A DNA stretch of 64,000 nt from positions 400,001 to 464,000 of the forward strand of contig JABFGF010000004.1 in NCBI GenBank assembly GCA_013112635.1, read 5' to 3'. The stretch comes from Calditrichota bacterium. Lineage in GTDB: Bacteria; Calditrichota; Calditrichia; Calditrichales; J004. This document shows, one piece after another, positions 19,248 to 27,530 of the stretch. The translations under genes and the position numbers were made by a program. Numbering within the stretch: position 1 is the first letter of the stretch; every line of letters starts with the position of its first letter. The notes beneath the pieces are model-generated. The model did not search any database, was not told the origin of the DNA, and saw only the letters and a list, made by a program, of their open reading frames with translations.

Positions 19248-19877
19248 TTAACAACCTTCATCCACCTTCTTTTTAGCTTTTTTACGTTTTCTCTTTATAG
19301 GCTTGGGTTTATCGATTTGATCATCAGATGTCTCTACAACATTGTTCGTACCCATCATAACCGGACCAGCAGATTTACGAAACTGAAAAGTGAAAAGCTC
19401 ATCATCAAAAGCACCATCTTTTGGTTTCTTTGGATTACTAAAAACATTTACCCAATGGTTCATTCCACCGTGCAGGACAAAAAGATCCTCATAACCATGA
19501 GAACGCATTAACAACCAGGCTTGCCCTGCTTTGGTGTTTCCGTTCGAAGCAAGCACAATTGTCTTCTCCATATCCATAATGTCTGATGCTTCTGTACTAA
19601 ATAAGCTTTCAATTGGTATCGAAAAAGAGCCTGGGATATGATATTTTTTGTAATCTTCCAATGAACGAATATCAATTACCTGGAATGAAGGATCTTTATC
19701 GATAATCATATGAGCTACTTCTTCGGCTTCAATATAATTGCTTTGATTGTGCAATTGGTGAATCAGGTCATCTGTTGTTACTTTTTCAACTTTTATATCA
19801 TCAACCGGTGAAAAAGCCAAAATTAAAGTAATTAGGATTAATGCACCAAAGCCTAAATTTTTTGCAGAAAGGTTCAT
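19248..19877 (-). CDS. membrane-anchored rhodanese-like protein lacking the catalytic cysteine
   Basis: 209 aa with an N-terminal hydrophobic segment (about 8-22) and one rhodanese fold (about 50-150). 'VIDIRSLEDYKKYHIPGS' and 'GYEDLFVLHGGMNHW' are the family landmarks. The active-site loop, normally CxxGxR, reads 'ASNGNTKAG' with Ser111 in the cysteine position, so sulfurtransferase activity by the usual persulfide route is unlikely. The C-terminus is a lysine/arginine-rich tail (about 192-207) ending in cysteine. Last gene of the sulfur operon; coupled to the upstream YeeE-like gene by a one-base overlap (TAATG). A role in sulfane-sulfur binding or handing-over is an inference from context. 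Confidence 0.88.
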   Translation of the reverse strand: MNLSAKNLGFGALILITLILAFSPVDDIKVEKVTTDDLIHQLHNQSNYIEAEEVAHMIIDKDPSFQVIDIRSLEDYKKYHIPGSFSIPIESLFSTEASDIMDMEKTIVLASNGNTKAGQAWLLMRSHGYEDLFVLHGGMNHWVNVFSNPKKPKDGAFDDELFTFQFRKSAGPVMMGTNNVVETSDDQIDKPKPIKRKRKKAKKKVDEGC

Positions 19878-20467
19878 TATGCTTTCTCCTCTCTATATTT
19901 CCGTTCAAGCCATTCACCACCAAGAAACATCCCTACAGCCATTAAAACAGCAAGAAAAACAACAACGCCTGTAGAAAGATTAAACAGTTCCGGCAAACGA
20001 ATATTGCCCATATCACCGGCGAGGAACAATTCTTCTATCCATGGGAACATCTCCCCAAAAACAAACATCCCAAATAAAGCTCCGCCTAAAAATACATATG
20101 CATCTATTCTACCTGTTACCGCGCCTACAACTGAAGTACCCGGACAATAGCCGCCAATTGCAAAGCCAATCCCTAAAACTAATCCTCCAATTACCTGTGC
20201 CCACAGATATGTTGGATTAATATAAACAGCAGTAATATCAATCCAGCCAAAAAGTGTAAAATAAGTAAGGCCAACCATCGCAACAACAATTGCTGTAAAC
20301 ATTACTTTTAATACTGTCATATCACGAAAATAAAATTGTAAAGCCAGTTTTCTGCTGTAGCCAAATCCGGCGCGTTCCAACCAAAAGCCAAAACTGATGC
20401 CGAGTAACAAAGCAATTATAAACCCTGTTTCCTCGCCGAAGTAATCAAATTTATAAAATGGTGCCAT
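19877..20467 (-). CDS. YeeE/YedE-type sulfur transport subunit (PmpB-like half)
   Basis: 196-residue integral membrane protein with about five helices. It carries the family motif 'GGYCPGTSVVGA', whose cysteine corresponds to that used by the thiosulfate transporter YeeE/TsuA to relay sulfur compounds. It is the half-size form, paired with the second half encoded upstream (20605-21108). TTGGAG precedes the ATG. It is translationally coupled to the rhodanese-like gene. In this operon it probably moves thiosulfate, sulfite or another sulfur species across the inner membrane; the substrate cannot be decided from sequence. Confidence 0.88.
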   Translation of the reverse strand: MAPFYKFDYFGEETGFIIALLLGISFGFWLERAGFGYSRKLALQFYFRDMTVLKVMFTAIVVAMVGLTYFTLFGWIDITAVYINPTYLWAQVIGGLVLGIGFAIGGYCPGTSVVGAVTGRIDAYVFLGGALFGMFVFGEMFPWIEELFLAGDMGNIRLPELFNLSTGVVVFLAVLMAVGMFLGGEWLERKYREEKA

Positions 20468-20483
20468 TTTTTCTCCAATCTAT

Positions 20484-20513
20484 GATTGAAAGGTTGAAAG
20501 ATTGAAAGATTGG
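20484..20513. repeat. short tandem repeat, 8-bp unit
   Basis: Nearly four copies of GATTGAAA stand in the 137-bp spacer between the two YeeE/YedE genes. No terminator-like hairpin is visible in the spacer. Confidence 0.8.
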
Positions 20514-20604
20514 TCTCAGGTTTTTGACCTTACTCATTTTTTGAAACCTCATACTAATTTCAATACTCCCACTTTCAATTGTTAATTCTCAATTCGTAAT
20601 TCAA

Positions 20605-21108
20605 TTAAATCCACTGTCTGCGGACAAACCAGGCCGTTGCATATGCTCCTGCAAAAACAGCAAACATAAATGCCCAGCCTCCAACAGCCAATGTTGCGCC
20701 TCCGGTCAAAGCCAGACCACTTGTGCATCCGCGGGCCAATCTTGCACCAAAACCCATTATTGAGCCACCTAAAAATGCTAAAGCCAAACGCCCTTTATTA
20801 GAAATTCTCGGTCCCTTACCAACTGCAAACTTTAAACGGCCAGCCATAGCCCCGGAAATAAATCCACCAACCATGACGCCAATTACTTCAAAGACAAGCC
20901 AATTTGAAAGTGGGTTGATTGCATATTTTGAAAAATATGGATTTGCTGCAATATGATCGGCGGCAAATAAGCCCATAAACCATACTTCAAAACGCATCAT
21001 CGCGCCCGAAGCCCCTAACCCGCGGCCCATTAAAACAAAGGCTAACAATAAAGTTAATCCTAACCCAACGCCTGCTACATAAGGCGACCAGTATTTTTGT
21101 TCTTTCAT
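20605..21108 (-). CDS. YeeE/YedE-type sulfur transport subunit (PmpA-like half)
   Basis: Membrane protein of 167 aa, counting from the ATG at 21108. AAGGAG lies seven bases before that ATG. The longer frame to 21156 would need a TTG start inside a dispersed repeat and is rejected. About four helices; the motif 'RLARGCTSGLALTGG' carries the conserved cysteine of the PmpA-type half. With the 196-aa half downstream it forms the usual two-component sulfur transporter. The pair sits between the NrfD-like subunit and the rhodanese-like protein, separated from the former by a dispersed repeat. Confidence 0.87.
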   Translation of the reverse strand: MKEQKYWSPYVAGVGLGLTLLLAFVLMGRGLGASGAMMRFEVWFMGLFAADHIAANPYFSKYAINPLSNWLVFEVIGVMVGGFISGAMAGRLKFAVGKGPRISNKGRLALAFLGGSIMGFGARLARGCTSGLALTGGATLAVGGWAFMFAVFAGAYATAWFVRRQWI

Positions 21109-21131
21109 TTCATAACTCCTTAAAATTAATT

Positions 21132-21212
21132 TGTCATTCTGAGCCCCGCCTGACAAAGCGGGAAGTGAAGAATCTCATATCCAGGGGAAGCTTCACTACG
21201 TTCTTAGTGACA
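21132..21212. repeat. dispersed intergenic repeat (TGTCATTCTGA family), copy 1
   Basis: Begins TGTCATTCTGAG, contains GAAGAATCT, and ends in TTAGTGACA, an imperfect inverse of its beginning. The same element type occurs at 22222-22315, 22350-22446 and 57699-57783. Confidence 0.8.
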
Positions 21213-21217
21213 ATTTT

Positions 21218-22171
21218 CTATTCCATAAATTTGTATAACCAGCGCGAAGACTGGCCTGCATCAACAACAATAAACCTTAAAATTAATCCTCCGGTCAAAA
21301 CCATAATCGCAGGAAGCTTTGCCGGAATATGGATTCCTTTTAATTCCATGATTTCTACAATTAAAGGGAAGGCCAGGCCAAGCCCCACAACAAAAACCCA
21401 AAAGACTGCGGTATAAGGGCCGCCTAAAAATAATTCTGCAGCCTGAATATGAACCGATGTGCTGGCTAAAAAACCCATAAAAAGGTGAATAATCAAAAAT
21501 ATCTCAACACCGATTAAAACCATATCAACCTGGCTGTATCGTTTTCTTTCTTGCTCGTTTTTACTAAACAACATTACAAATGCAGCACCTGTGGAAAGAC
21601 CCGAGACAAGGAATAATGGGCCTAAAATAGATGTATTCCAAAAGGGGCGTGCATTAAATGCGGAGAGTAAAATTCCAGTGTACATACCCAGAATTGCAGC
21701 CAAAACAATTAATGACCATGCCATCCATCGGCGATATTTTATCAACAATTCAATAGTTTTTTCAACGATTGGAAATTTCCAATCCCAGTTTGGGAAAACA
21801 TCTTTCATCCATGTGGCGGCCCAGGCCATGCTTATTGGAAAAATAATGCCCAGTGTCCATGCACCCCAAGACATTGGCGACTCCCAACGGATCGTTGTAT
21901 ATAATTTCCAGAAGTATAATTTATGTGATAAATCCAGCATTAAGGCCACCAAACCAATCGCCAGCAAAGGCGGAACCCACATAGGTGCAACTTTTATCCC
22001 GGCGCGAAAAACATCTTCTTTTCCACGTAAATAAAATATAGCTGAAAAGAATAAAATCCCGGCAGTAAGCCCACCTAAAAATAAGTAAAGCGGGATCTCC
22101 CAGCCCCAGGCATGAAGAACCGGATCAACCCCAAGATTCATTCTTCCTGATGTAATTGTTGTTTCGTTCAT
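21218..22171 (-). CDS. NrfD/PsrC-like membrane quinol-binding subunit
   Basis: Integral membrane anchor of a molybdopterin oxidoreductase, passing electrons between quinones and the Fe-S subunit. 317 aa counting from the ATG at 22171, preceded by TTGGAG; the longer frame uses that TTG itself and is rejected. It has eight to nine hydrophobic helices. 'WGWEIPLYLFLGGLTAG' at the N-terminus and 'LDLSHKLYFWKLY' near residue 85 are typical of the NrfD family. It follows the Fe-S subunit gene after a 316-bp spacer filled by repeats. Completes the A-B-C complex expected for polysulfide, thiosulfate or tetrathionate reductase. Confidence 0.92.
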   Translation of the reverse strand: MNETTITSGRMNLGVDPVLHAWGWEIPLYLFLGGLTAGILFFSAIFYLRGKEDVFRAGIKVAPMWVPPLLAIGLVALMLDLSHKLYFWKLYTTIRWESPMSWGAWTLGIIFPISMAWAATWMKDVFPNWDWKFPIVEKTIELLIKYRRWMAWSLIVLAAILGMYTGILLSAFNARPFWNTSILGPLFLVSGLSTGAAFVMLFSKNEQERKRYSQVDMVLIGVEIFLIIHLFMGFLASTSVHIQAAELFLGGPYTAVFWVFVVGLGLAFPLIVEIMELKGIHIPAKLPAIMVLTGGLILRFIVVDAGQSSRWLYKFME

Positions 22172-22192
22172 TTTTAACTCCAATTTTTTTAT

Positions 22193-22479
22193 TTCGCTGT
22201 CCGGAGACAGCTCCTACCATCTGTCATTCTGATCGAAGTGCAGAGAAGGATCCCATTGTTGTTTCGAGACTGAAGCAATCCTTAATCAGATGCTTCGTGC
22301 CTCTGCTTGACATATTTCCATTCGCTGTTCTGAGACACCTCCTGCCATCTGTCATTCTGATCGAAACGCAGTGCAAAGAAGAATCCCATTGCTTTACTTT
22401 TCGCTGTAATCCTTTATGGGATGCTTCGCTAATACTCAGTATGACAAACTTCATTCGCTGTAAGGAAACAGCTCCTACC
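22193..22479. repeat. composite repeat: three 26-bp units alternating with two TGTCATTCTGA elements
   Basis: Unit A (TTCGCTGT...ACAGCTCCTACC, itself hairpin-forming) is at 22193-22218, 22321-22346 and 22454-22479. Unit B (the dispersed TGTCATTCTGA element of about 95 bp) lies between them at 22222-22315 and 22350-22446. The order is A-B-A-B-A with a period of 128-133 bp. It fills the whole spacer between the Fe-S and NrfD-like genes; no gene or terminator was seen in it. Confidence 0.88.
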
Positions 22480-22487
22480 TAATCAAA

Positions 22488-23021
22488 TTATAACAAATAA
22501 TAGACATGCGGTTTTGTGCCGGCTTCAGGAATCAAGGTTTTGTATTTCCTTGTTTTCAAAGCCTTTGAAATCTCGCTGTTTTTGTCATCCAAATCGCCAA
22601 AGATCATAGCCGTAGTTGGGCAAACACTTACACATGCCGGATTTTTTCCATCCCGTACACGATGAATACAAAAAGTGCATTTATCAATATAACCTTCAGG
22701 ATGTACAAAACGTGCATCATAAGGGCAGGATGCAATACAGGCTTTACAACCTATACAATCCTCTGGTTCTACTAAAACAATTCCACCTTCAGCAATGTGG
22801 CTGGCGCTTGTCGGGCAGCACCGAACGCAAGGTGCATCTTCACAATGGTTGCAACGTTCCGAACGGATTTCCATTGCCAGATCAGGATATGCGCCAACTG
22901 TTTCTTCCACAATCCAATCACGGCAGTAACCCACCGGAACATTGTTTTCAGTCTGGCAAGCCACAACACAATCCGAACAGCCCACACATCTTTTAGTATC
23001 AATAGCCATGGCGTAACGCAT
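22488..23021 (-). CDS. 4Fe-4S ferredoxin-type electron-transfer subunit (PsrB/NrfC-like)
   Basis: 177 aa with sixteen cysteines in four cluster motifs: 'CVGCSDCVVAC', 'CNHCEDAPCVRCCP', 'CIGCKACIASCPYDARF' and 'CTFCIHRV...NPACVSVCPT'. It is the beta subunit carrying four [4Fe-4S] clusters between the molybdopterin subunit and the membrane anchor. No signal peptide of its own, as usual: it is co-exported with the Tat-dependent catalytic subunit. GGAGGTGG precedes its ATG and the start overlaps the upstream stop by one base. Identification firm. Confidence 0.94.
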   Translation of the reverse strand: MRYAMAIDTKRCVGCSDCVVACQTENNVPVGYCRDWIVEETVGAYPDLAMEIRSERCNHCEDAPCVRCCPTSASHIAEGGIVLVEPEDCIGCKACIASCPYDARFVHPEGYIDKCTFCIHRVRDGKNPACVSVCPTTAMIFGDLDDKNSEISKALKTRKYKTLIPEAGTKPHVYYLL

Positions 23022-25243
23022 TATGCCACCTCCTTCTTAAATGTCACGAAATTGGTGCGCATTCCTGTTCCGCCCATAATCGGATCTACTTTAATTTTAG
23101 TTATCAGGTCAGTGTCATTTGCCCCTTTTAAAAACGAACGTGGCATTTGCTTTTGCGAATGGCCAAATCCATGAACCATATAAACACAATCATGCCGGAT
23201 TCTTTCTGTCACTTTAGCACGCACCTTGTTGCAAACCGCTCCATCCTGATTTTCGAGAACAACATATTCCCTATTCTTAATATCCCATTCTTTGGCCACT
23301 TTGGGATTAATCCAAACCTCATTTTCCGGCATTAAATCTGCTAAATTAGGATTGTTTGTGGTGCGCCCGAAAGTATGCATCGGAGCTCTTCCATAAATTA
23401 ACCGGTAATAGCCGTCTTCAGGTTCTTCGTGTTTTGTAAATTTTGGGATTGGGTCAAATCCGGTTTCCGCCAGCGCAGTGGAATAAAGTTCAATTTTGCC
23501 GGTATTCGTAGCAAACTCAAACTCTTCACCATCAAGATAGTAGAGCTCATTTTCATTGTTTGGTAAATGTTTTACGCCCAATTTTTTCATTTCTTCAAGG
23601 CTGCTGCCAATAGATTTTAATCGTTCATCCAAATAGCTTTCCATTGTTTCATGTGGAAAATAATGACCCAGATCCAATCGTTTGGCAATTTCCCGTGCCA
23701 TCCAATAAGCAGGCTTTGTATCATATTTTGGTTCAAATGCCGGGGCCCGTAAAGCCACATTTGGTTCACGTCCTGGAGAAACACGCAGATCATCATAACG
23801 CTCCAGATAAGTGCATTCCGGTAAAACCACATCAGCGTACCCTGTAATTTCTGCCGGCATTATGTCGATTGCCACAAGCAGATCAAGCGCTTGAATTGCT
23901 TTTAGAGTTTTCTCCGGCTGCGGCAGGGTAAACAGCAAATTGGTGCCATAAACAAACCAGCCTTTTATATCACAATCGCGTGTTAGAGAAGGAATAGTAG
24001 CATCACAAATACCCTGCGAAATTGCCAGGTTGGCTAAGGGAAATTGTCCTGGAAAAGCATCACGCCAATCCTTTCGCGGTTTTGGATATTTCGGAGTTTT
24101 TGGCTTTTTCACACTTGCTTTAGCCGGAGAATAAAAACCACCGCGTCTGCCCCAACTACCAAGCAAAGCATTTAATATTGCGCCTGCTCTAACCCGCTGG
24201 GTATCATCACCATACCAGGTAACATGTCTTCCCGGGTGGATAAGAGTTGCCGGAGCATTTTTAGCCATTTCACGAGCTGTTTCGCGGATAATATGTGGCT
24301 TAATAGTTGTGATCGGATATGCCCACTCCGGAGTATTTTTCTTAACAGATTTCTTTAATTCCTCAAAACCATAAGTGTATTGTTCAACATATTTTTTATC
24401 GTACAATTCTTCTTCAATTATTACGTTTATCCAGGCCAGCATAAGTGCCAAATCCGTGGCTGGTTTTATTGGCAGCCAATATTTCGATTTACTGGCAGCA
24501 GTTGAAAAACGCGGGTCCACAGTTATTACGGATGCACCGCCTGCGATGGCTTCTGTAAATTCCTGTACCTGGCCGTTATGCATATTTTCGCCCAGGTGAG
24601 AGCCAATCAAAACGATGCATTTAGAGTTCTGCATATCGGTGCGTTCCGGCGAACCCACTGTTTCCCCAAAAGTGAGCATATAAGCTTCTTCCCTTGGGCC
24701 GCGGCATTGTGCGTAAGATGGAGCAGCAATATTATTAGAACCAAAAGCACGCAGCATATTTTTAAAATAACTACCACCAGAACCATGAGTAAACAAGGCC
24801 ATACATTCCGGGCCATGTTCTTTTTCGATAACCTTCATTTTGTCTACGATATAATCAAATGCTTCATCCCAACTTGCTTCCCGGAATACTTGTTTGCCTC
24901 GCTCTTCTACCCGGATAAGCGGCGTTTTCAATCTATCAGGATCAGTATAAGCGCCAACCCCACCGGTTCCGCGTGGACAAAAACGTCCGTTACTATGCGG
25001 ATCATCAGGGTTTCCAATTATTTTCCAGGCTTCACCATCTTTTTTATGAACCCAGCCGGCACATTTCCAAAAGCATATTTCACAATATGTAGGAGTCACT
25101 TCCGGGATTCCTGTTGAAAGAATTTGCGCCGGGTCTATTTCAAATGGATTGAATGCCTGCAGCATAGATGCACTGGCAGCCATACCGCCAACACCTAATC
25201 CTGTAATTTTAATAAACTCTCGTCTATCCATTTTATTGGCCAT
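23021..25243 (-). CDS. molybdopterin oxidoreductase catalytic subunit (PsrA/PhsA-like)
   Basis: Exported catalytic subunit, 740 aa. The N-terminus carries a Tat signal ('DRREFIK', residues 6-12, then a hydrophobic stretch to about 30). The [4Fe-4S] motif follows: Cys54, Cys57, Cys61 and Cys89. Cys178 in 'SYAQCRGPREEAY' stands where the molybdenum-ligating residue is expected. Molybdopterin-binding segments include 'WGRRGGFYSPAK' and the C-terminal dinucleotide-binding domain. Family and context (sulfur transporters, rhodanese) favour polysulfide, thiosulfate or tetrathionate reduction; arsenate or selenate cannot be excluded by sequence alone. The gene overlaps the MerR regulator upstream by 11 bases and is coupled to the Fe-S subunit. 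GGAGGG precedes the start. Confidence 0.92.
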   Translation of the reverse strand: MANKMDRREFIKITGLGVGGMAASASMLQAFNPFEIDPAQILSTGIPEVTPTYCEICFWKCAGWVHKKDGEAWKIIGNPDDPHSNGRFCPRGTGGVGAYTDPDRLKTPLIRVEERGKQVFREASWDEAFDYIVDKMKVIEKEHGPECMALFTHGSGGSYFKNMLRAFGSNNIAAPSYAQCRGPREEAYMLTFGETVGSPERTDMQNSKCIVLIGSHLGENMHNGQVQEFTEAIAGGASVITVDPRFSTAASKSKYWLPIKPATDLALMLAWINVIIEEELYDKKYVEQYTYGFEELKKSVKKNTPEWAYPITTIKPHIIRETAREMAKNAPATLIHPGRHVTWYGDDTQRVRAGAILNALLGSWGRRGGFYSPAKASVKKPKTPKYPKPRKDWRDAFPGQFPLANLAISQGICDATIPSLTRDCDIKGWFVYGTNLLFTLPQPEKTLKAIQALDLLVAIDIMPAEITGYADVVLPECTYLERYDDLRVSPGREPNVALRAPAFEPKYDTKPAYWMAREIAKRLDLGHYFPHETMESYLDERLKSIGSSLEEMKKLGVKHLPNNENELYYLDGEEFEFATNTGKIELYSTALAETGFDPIPKFTKHEEPEDGYYRLIYGRAPMHTFGRTTNNPNLADLMPENEVWINPKVAKEWDIKNREYVVLENQDGAVCNKVRAKVTERIRHDCVYMVHGFGHSQKQMPRSFLKGANDTDLITKIKVDPIMGGTGMRTNFVTFKKEVA

Positions 25244-25691
25244 TTTTACGGACCCTCCAATATGTATTTAAAATCGACTTTATATCAGTGCAATCAGAAG
25301 ACTGCAAATAAACAGTACAAGAATGGCAATCTTCAGTTGAACATATTTCACCTTTAACTTCTACCAGCCAGCATGGTTTTGAAGATGATGTGAATGCATC
25401 ACAGTTAGCTCTGTCCTCTTCAGAACAAGGTTTCAATTCCCAGCATGGAATGGCCGACAGCATCATGCGAATACCTGCAAGATTCAACCCTTCCTCATCT
25501 ATCATCTTACGGATACATTGGATCCTTTTTATGTCAGATTCAGAAAACAGCCTGTGTTTTCCTTTGCTCTTATGGGGAATTATTAAACCTTCGGCTTCAT
25601 ATAATCTTAGTGTTGCAACGGATATGTCAAACATCTGCGCTACAACACCTATGGGGTATAGTATTTGTTTGTTTTGGGTTTTAGATTTCAT
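25233..25691 (-). CDS. MerR-family regulator with cysteine-rich C-terminal domain
   Basis: DNA-binding regulator, 152 aa from the ATG at 25691. The longer frame needs a TTG inside the promoter region and is rejected. The MerR winged helix is at residues 10-75 ('YPIGVVAQMFDISVATLRLYE', shown here as the helix-turn-helix region). The C-terminal half contains eight cysteines in 'PCWELKPC', 'ANC', 'KPCW', 'EIC', 'EDCHSC' and 'SDC' contexts, a pattern suited to an Fe-S cluster, metal or sulfur sensor. Promoter-proximal gene of the sulfur-reductase operon, overlapping the catalytic subunit gene by 11 bases, so it probably regulates its own operon. Effector unknown. Confidence 0.88.
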   Translation of the reverse strand: MKSKTQNKQILYPIGVVAQMFDISVATLRLYEAEGLIIPHKSKGKHRLFSESDIKRIQCIRKMIDEEGLNLAGIRMMLSAIPCWELKPCSEEDRANCDAFTSSSKPCWLVEVKGEICSTEDCHSCTVYLQSSDCTDIKSILNTYWRVRKNGQ

Positions 25692-25713
25692 AAAAACTCT
25701 ATTATAAACTATA

Positions 25714-25745
25714 GGTATATCTACATTGAATACTGTAGATTGCAA
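25714..25745 (-). promoter_or_regulatory. candidate MerR-type promoter with 20-bp spacer
   Basis: On the minus strand TTGCAA (25745-25740) and TATACC (25719-25714) are separated by 20 bases. This is longer than the usual 17 and is the hallmark of MerR-activated promoters. A GTAT-N11-ATAC dyad lies within. It stands 22 bases before the regulator's ATG. Prediction only. Confidence 0.4.
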
Positions 25746-25921
25746 GTTATGTGCCAATATTCACAAATAGATAAGTCTTTATATTTTATAGATTTAGAAT
25801 TTTCCTGTGTCTTTTGATTTCTTATTACTTGGAAATGATATAGAATGCATTCCCAGAAGTGAGAATTTTCGATTTAACTTGGTGAGCTCTAATTGAAGAA
25901 TCTAATCTCATAAAAACAAAA

Positions 25922-25950
25922 CCCCTTTACCATCATTAACAGTAAAGGGG
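25922..25950 (-). terminator. rho-independent terminator
   Basis: A perfect 9-bp stem (25922-25930 with 25942-25950) is followed on the minus strand by GG-free TTTTGTTTTT. It lies in the 600-bp spacer between the MerR promoter and the permease gene. It could end transcripts arriving from 26366 or from a small reading frame just upstream of it. Confidence 0.75.
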
Positions 25951-25983
25951 ATTCGTGCTTTAACCAACTATCAGCGGAGGGTG

Positions 25984-26183
25984 TTATGATTTCATAATAC
26001 TGCGATACATCTTATCATTTTCAATTTTTTAGCACTGTCAATCGGGGCAGAATTAACAATTTTCGCTTCAGGCTCAGTCCCAGTTCCGGTAGACAAGAAA
26101 ACTTGTCGCATCAGGTTCAGATCAGTATTCAGTTTAAGCAGTGCTTTTATCAGCAGGAGTTGATGAATCCTTTTCCAGCTCAT
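25984..26183 (-). other. possible small gene with a shifted frame; rest of spacer 25758-26365 shows nothing recognisable
   Basis: An ORF from the ATG at 26183 reads 63 aa and ends at 25992. If an A6 run (T6 at 26025-26030 on the plus strand) were A7, the frame would instead end '...DSAKKIENDKMYRSIMKS' at 25984. That tail looks more protein-like and stops 34 bases before a terminator. There is no good ribosome site and no recognised family. It may be a small unknown protein, a decayed gene or chance. The remaining 180 bases up to the permease stop show no feature. Confidence 0.25.
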
Positions 26184-26365
26184 GATCTCAATAACATGTT
26201 GAATTTATATTCAAATTCTGTACCAAAAATGTGTTGCAAACACAAGGTGTTGTTATTTAACGGCTTAGCGAAAAACAGATTTACTGTAGTTTCTCATAAT
26301 TGGGAAGAAGTATAGGATGTTCTAATCTGGAGAGAAATATGTGAGATTATTATGTAAAAATGGTA

Positions 26366-27499
26366 TTAATTGTTGTTATAAAGCTTTGATTCTCTCTCTA
26401 TCATCCAATCCACAAATACTTCTGTGGCTTTCACCAGATAATATATTCCTAAAACAATAAGCGCAACTATTGCAAAGTTTTTATAAAGGATGTTTTGTAA
26501 TAATTCATAAGATAAATGATCCTGAATATTCAGTGCCATTTCAATAATTATCAATCCTGTGATAAGAAATGATGCTTGCTCTTTAATGGTAGCCAAATAT
26601 TGGAAACGGGCATTTTTATAAATATGGCCAAATACGTGACCCGGAAAGATTTTATTCCATTGAATAATTCGTCTGCATGAAATACCATCACTGGCGTTCA
26701 TCTTATATGAATTAAACATATTTTTTACAATGGCAGTCTGAACATACCCCCTGCGGCTTTCACTTACCAGGAAAGTAAAAAACTTATGTGTATAGGTAAT
26801 AAGGATTGCATTTGAAATTAAACCAAGCAAAACCATAAATACGAGCATATCAGTATCAAACTTTGTACGAAAAGAATATGCCAGAACATAAGCAGGGGAA
26901 AACAAAACCATGTATGCAAATCCTTTTCCGATTGCTTTTAAAAACAGGACTAAAGCCGGTTTATAATCTTCCCAATATTGCTTCCAATTTTTAAACCCGG
27001 TTTGTTTTTTAATATAAAAATACATTTCTATCAAATAGGCTTGTCTTTTTTGCTTTAGTCTAATAAAACGATAAATACCCAATGTTTGAACGCCATACCA
27101 GGTTAGCACAAGTGTAATTACATAAACAAATATAAATTTTAGATACATCCATGCTATCGTCCAAACCTGCCGGGTTGTGATTGGGCTTTGGCCGTCATTA
27201 TTTACTGTAGATTTTAAAACTTGTTGCTGACGATATGTTACAATGTCTTCAATTAAACCAGCATGTTTTTGGTCTTGCCATGGTTCAAAAATATTGAGTG
27301 ACTCTTCCAGAATTGCCCTGTGCATTGGATTATCAAAATCAAGGAAATCCAGGTTAAGCCATCTCTCAATTTCCCTATTTTGGCTTAACTGGGATCTTTT
27401 CTGAATATTATTAAAGTAAATAATCAGCGAAATTAGCAAAACGCTAATCAACGCAAAACTTATAATATGTTCGAGCCATTTTTTGCTAATCTTGGGCAT
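26366..27499 (-). CDS. ABC transporter permease-like membrane protein (DppB/OppB-like, divergent)
   Basis: 377 aa. First helix about 12-30, a periplasmic segment of about 100 residues, then helices at about 115-140, 185-210, 220-245 and a last pair at about 310-360. The C-terminal half ('ATIKEQASFLITGLIIIE', then a loop and a final helix) resembles the end of DppB/OppB permeases, where an EAA-type loop and 'LLxGxxxxE' precede the last two helices. This assignment is by pattern and not certain. It is co-directional with the SH3-like gene (31-bp gap) and the family-5 binding protein. Together with the permease/ATPase genes at 7.7-10.2 kb it would complete a transporter. Confidence 0.6.
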   Translation of the reverse strand: MPKISKKWLEHIISFALISVLLISLIIYFNNIQKRSQLSQNREIERWLNLDFLDFDNPMHRAILEESLNIFEPWQDQKHAGLIEDIVTYRQQQVLKSTVNNDGQSPITTRQVWTIAWMYLKFIFVYVITLVLTWYGVQTLGIYRFIRLKQKRQAYLIEMYFYIKKQTGFKNWKQYWEDYKPALVLFLKAIGKGFAYMVLFSPAYVLAYSFRTKFDTDMLVFMVLLGLISNAILITYTHKFFTFLVSESRRGYVQTAIVKNMFNSYKMNASDGISCRRIIQWNKIFPGHVFGHIYKNARFQYLATIKEQASFLITGLIIIEMALNIQDHLSYELLQNILYKNFAIVALIVLGIYYLVKATEVFVDWMIERESKLYNNN

Positions 27500-27530
27500 T
27501 GTAACCTAATTGTTAATGTTTGGTAAAGAT

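Noticed and set aside
19173-19511. 112-aa plus-strand frame
   Set aside because: Runs through the terminator and is antisense to the rhodanese-like gene; no ribosome site, basic/hydrophobic nonsense composition.
21109-21156. Longer N-terminus of the PmpA-like half transporter
   Set aside because: Requires a TTG inside a dispersed repeat; AAGGAG fits the ATG at 21108.
22224-22482. 76- and 108-aa frames in the reductase-operon spacer
   Set aside because: They are translations of the A-B-A-B-A repeats.
10154-26365. The 16-kb block as an integrated phage or transposon
   Set aside because: No integrase, transposase or phage gene, and no long flanking repeats recognised at its borders.
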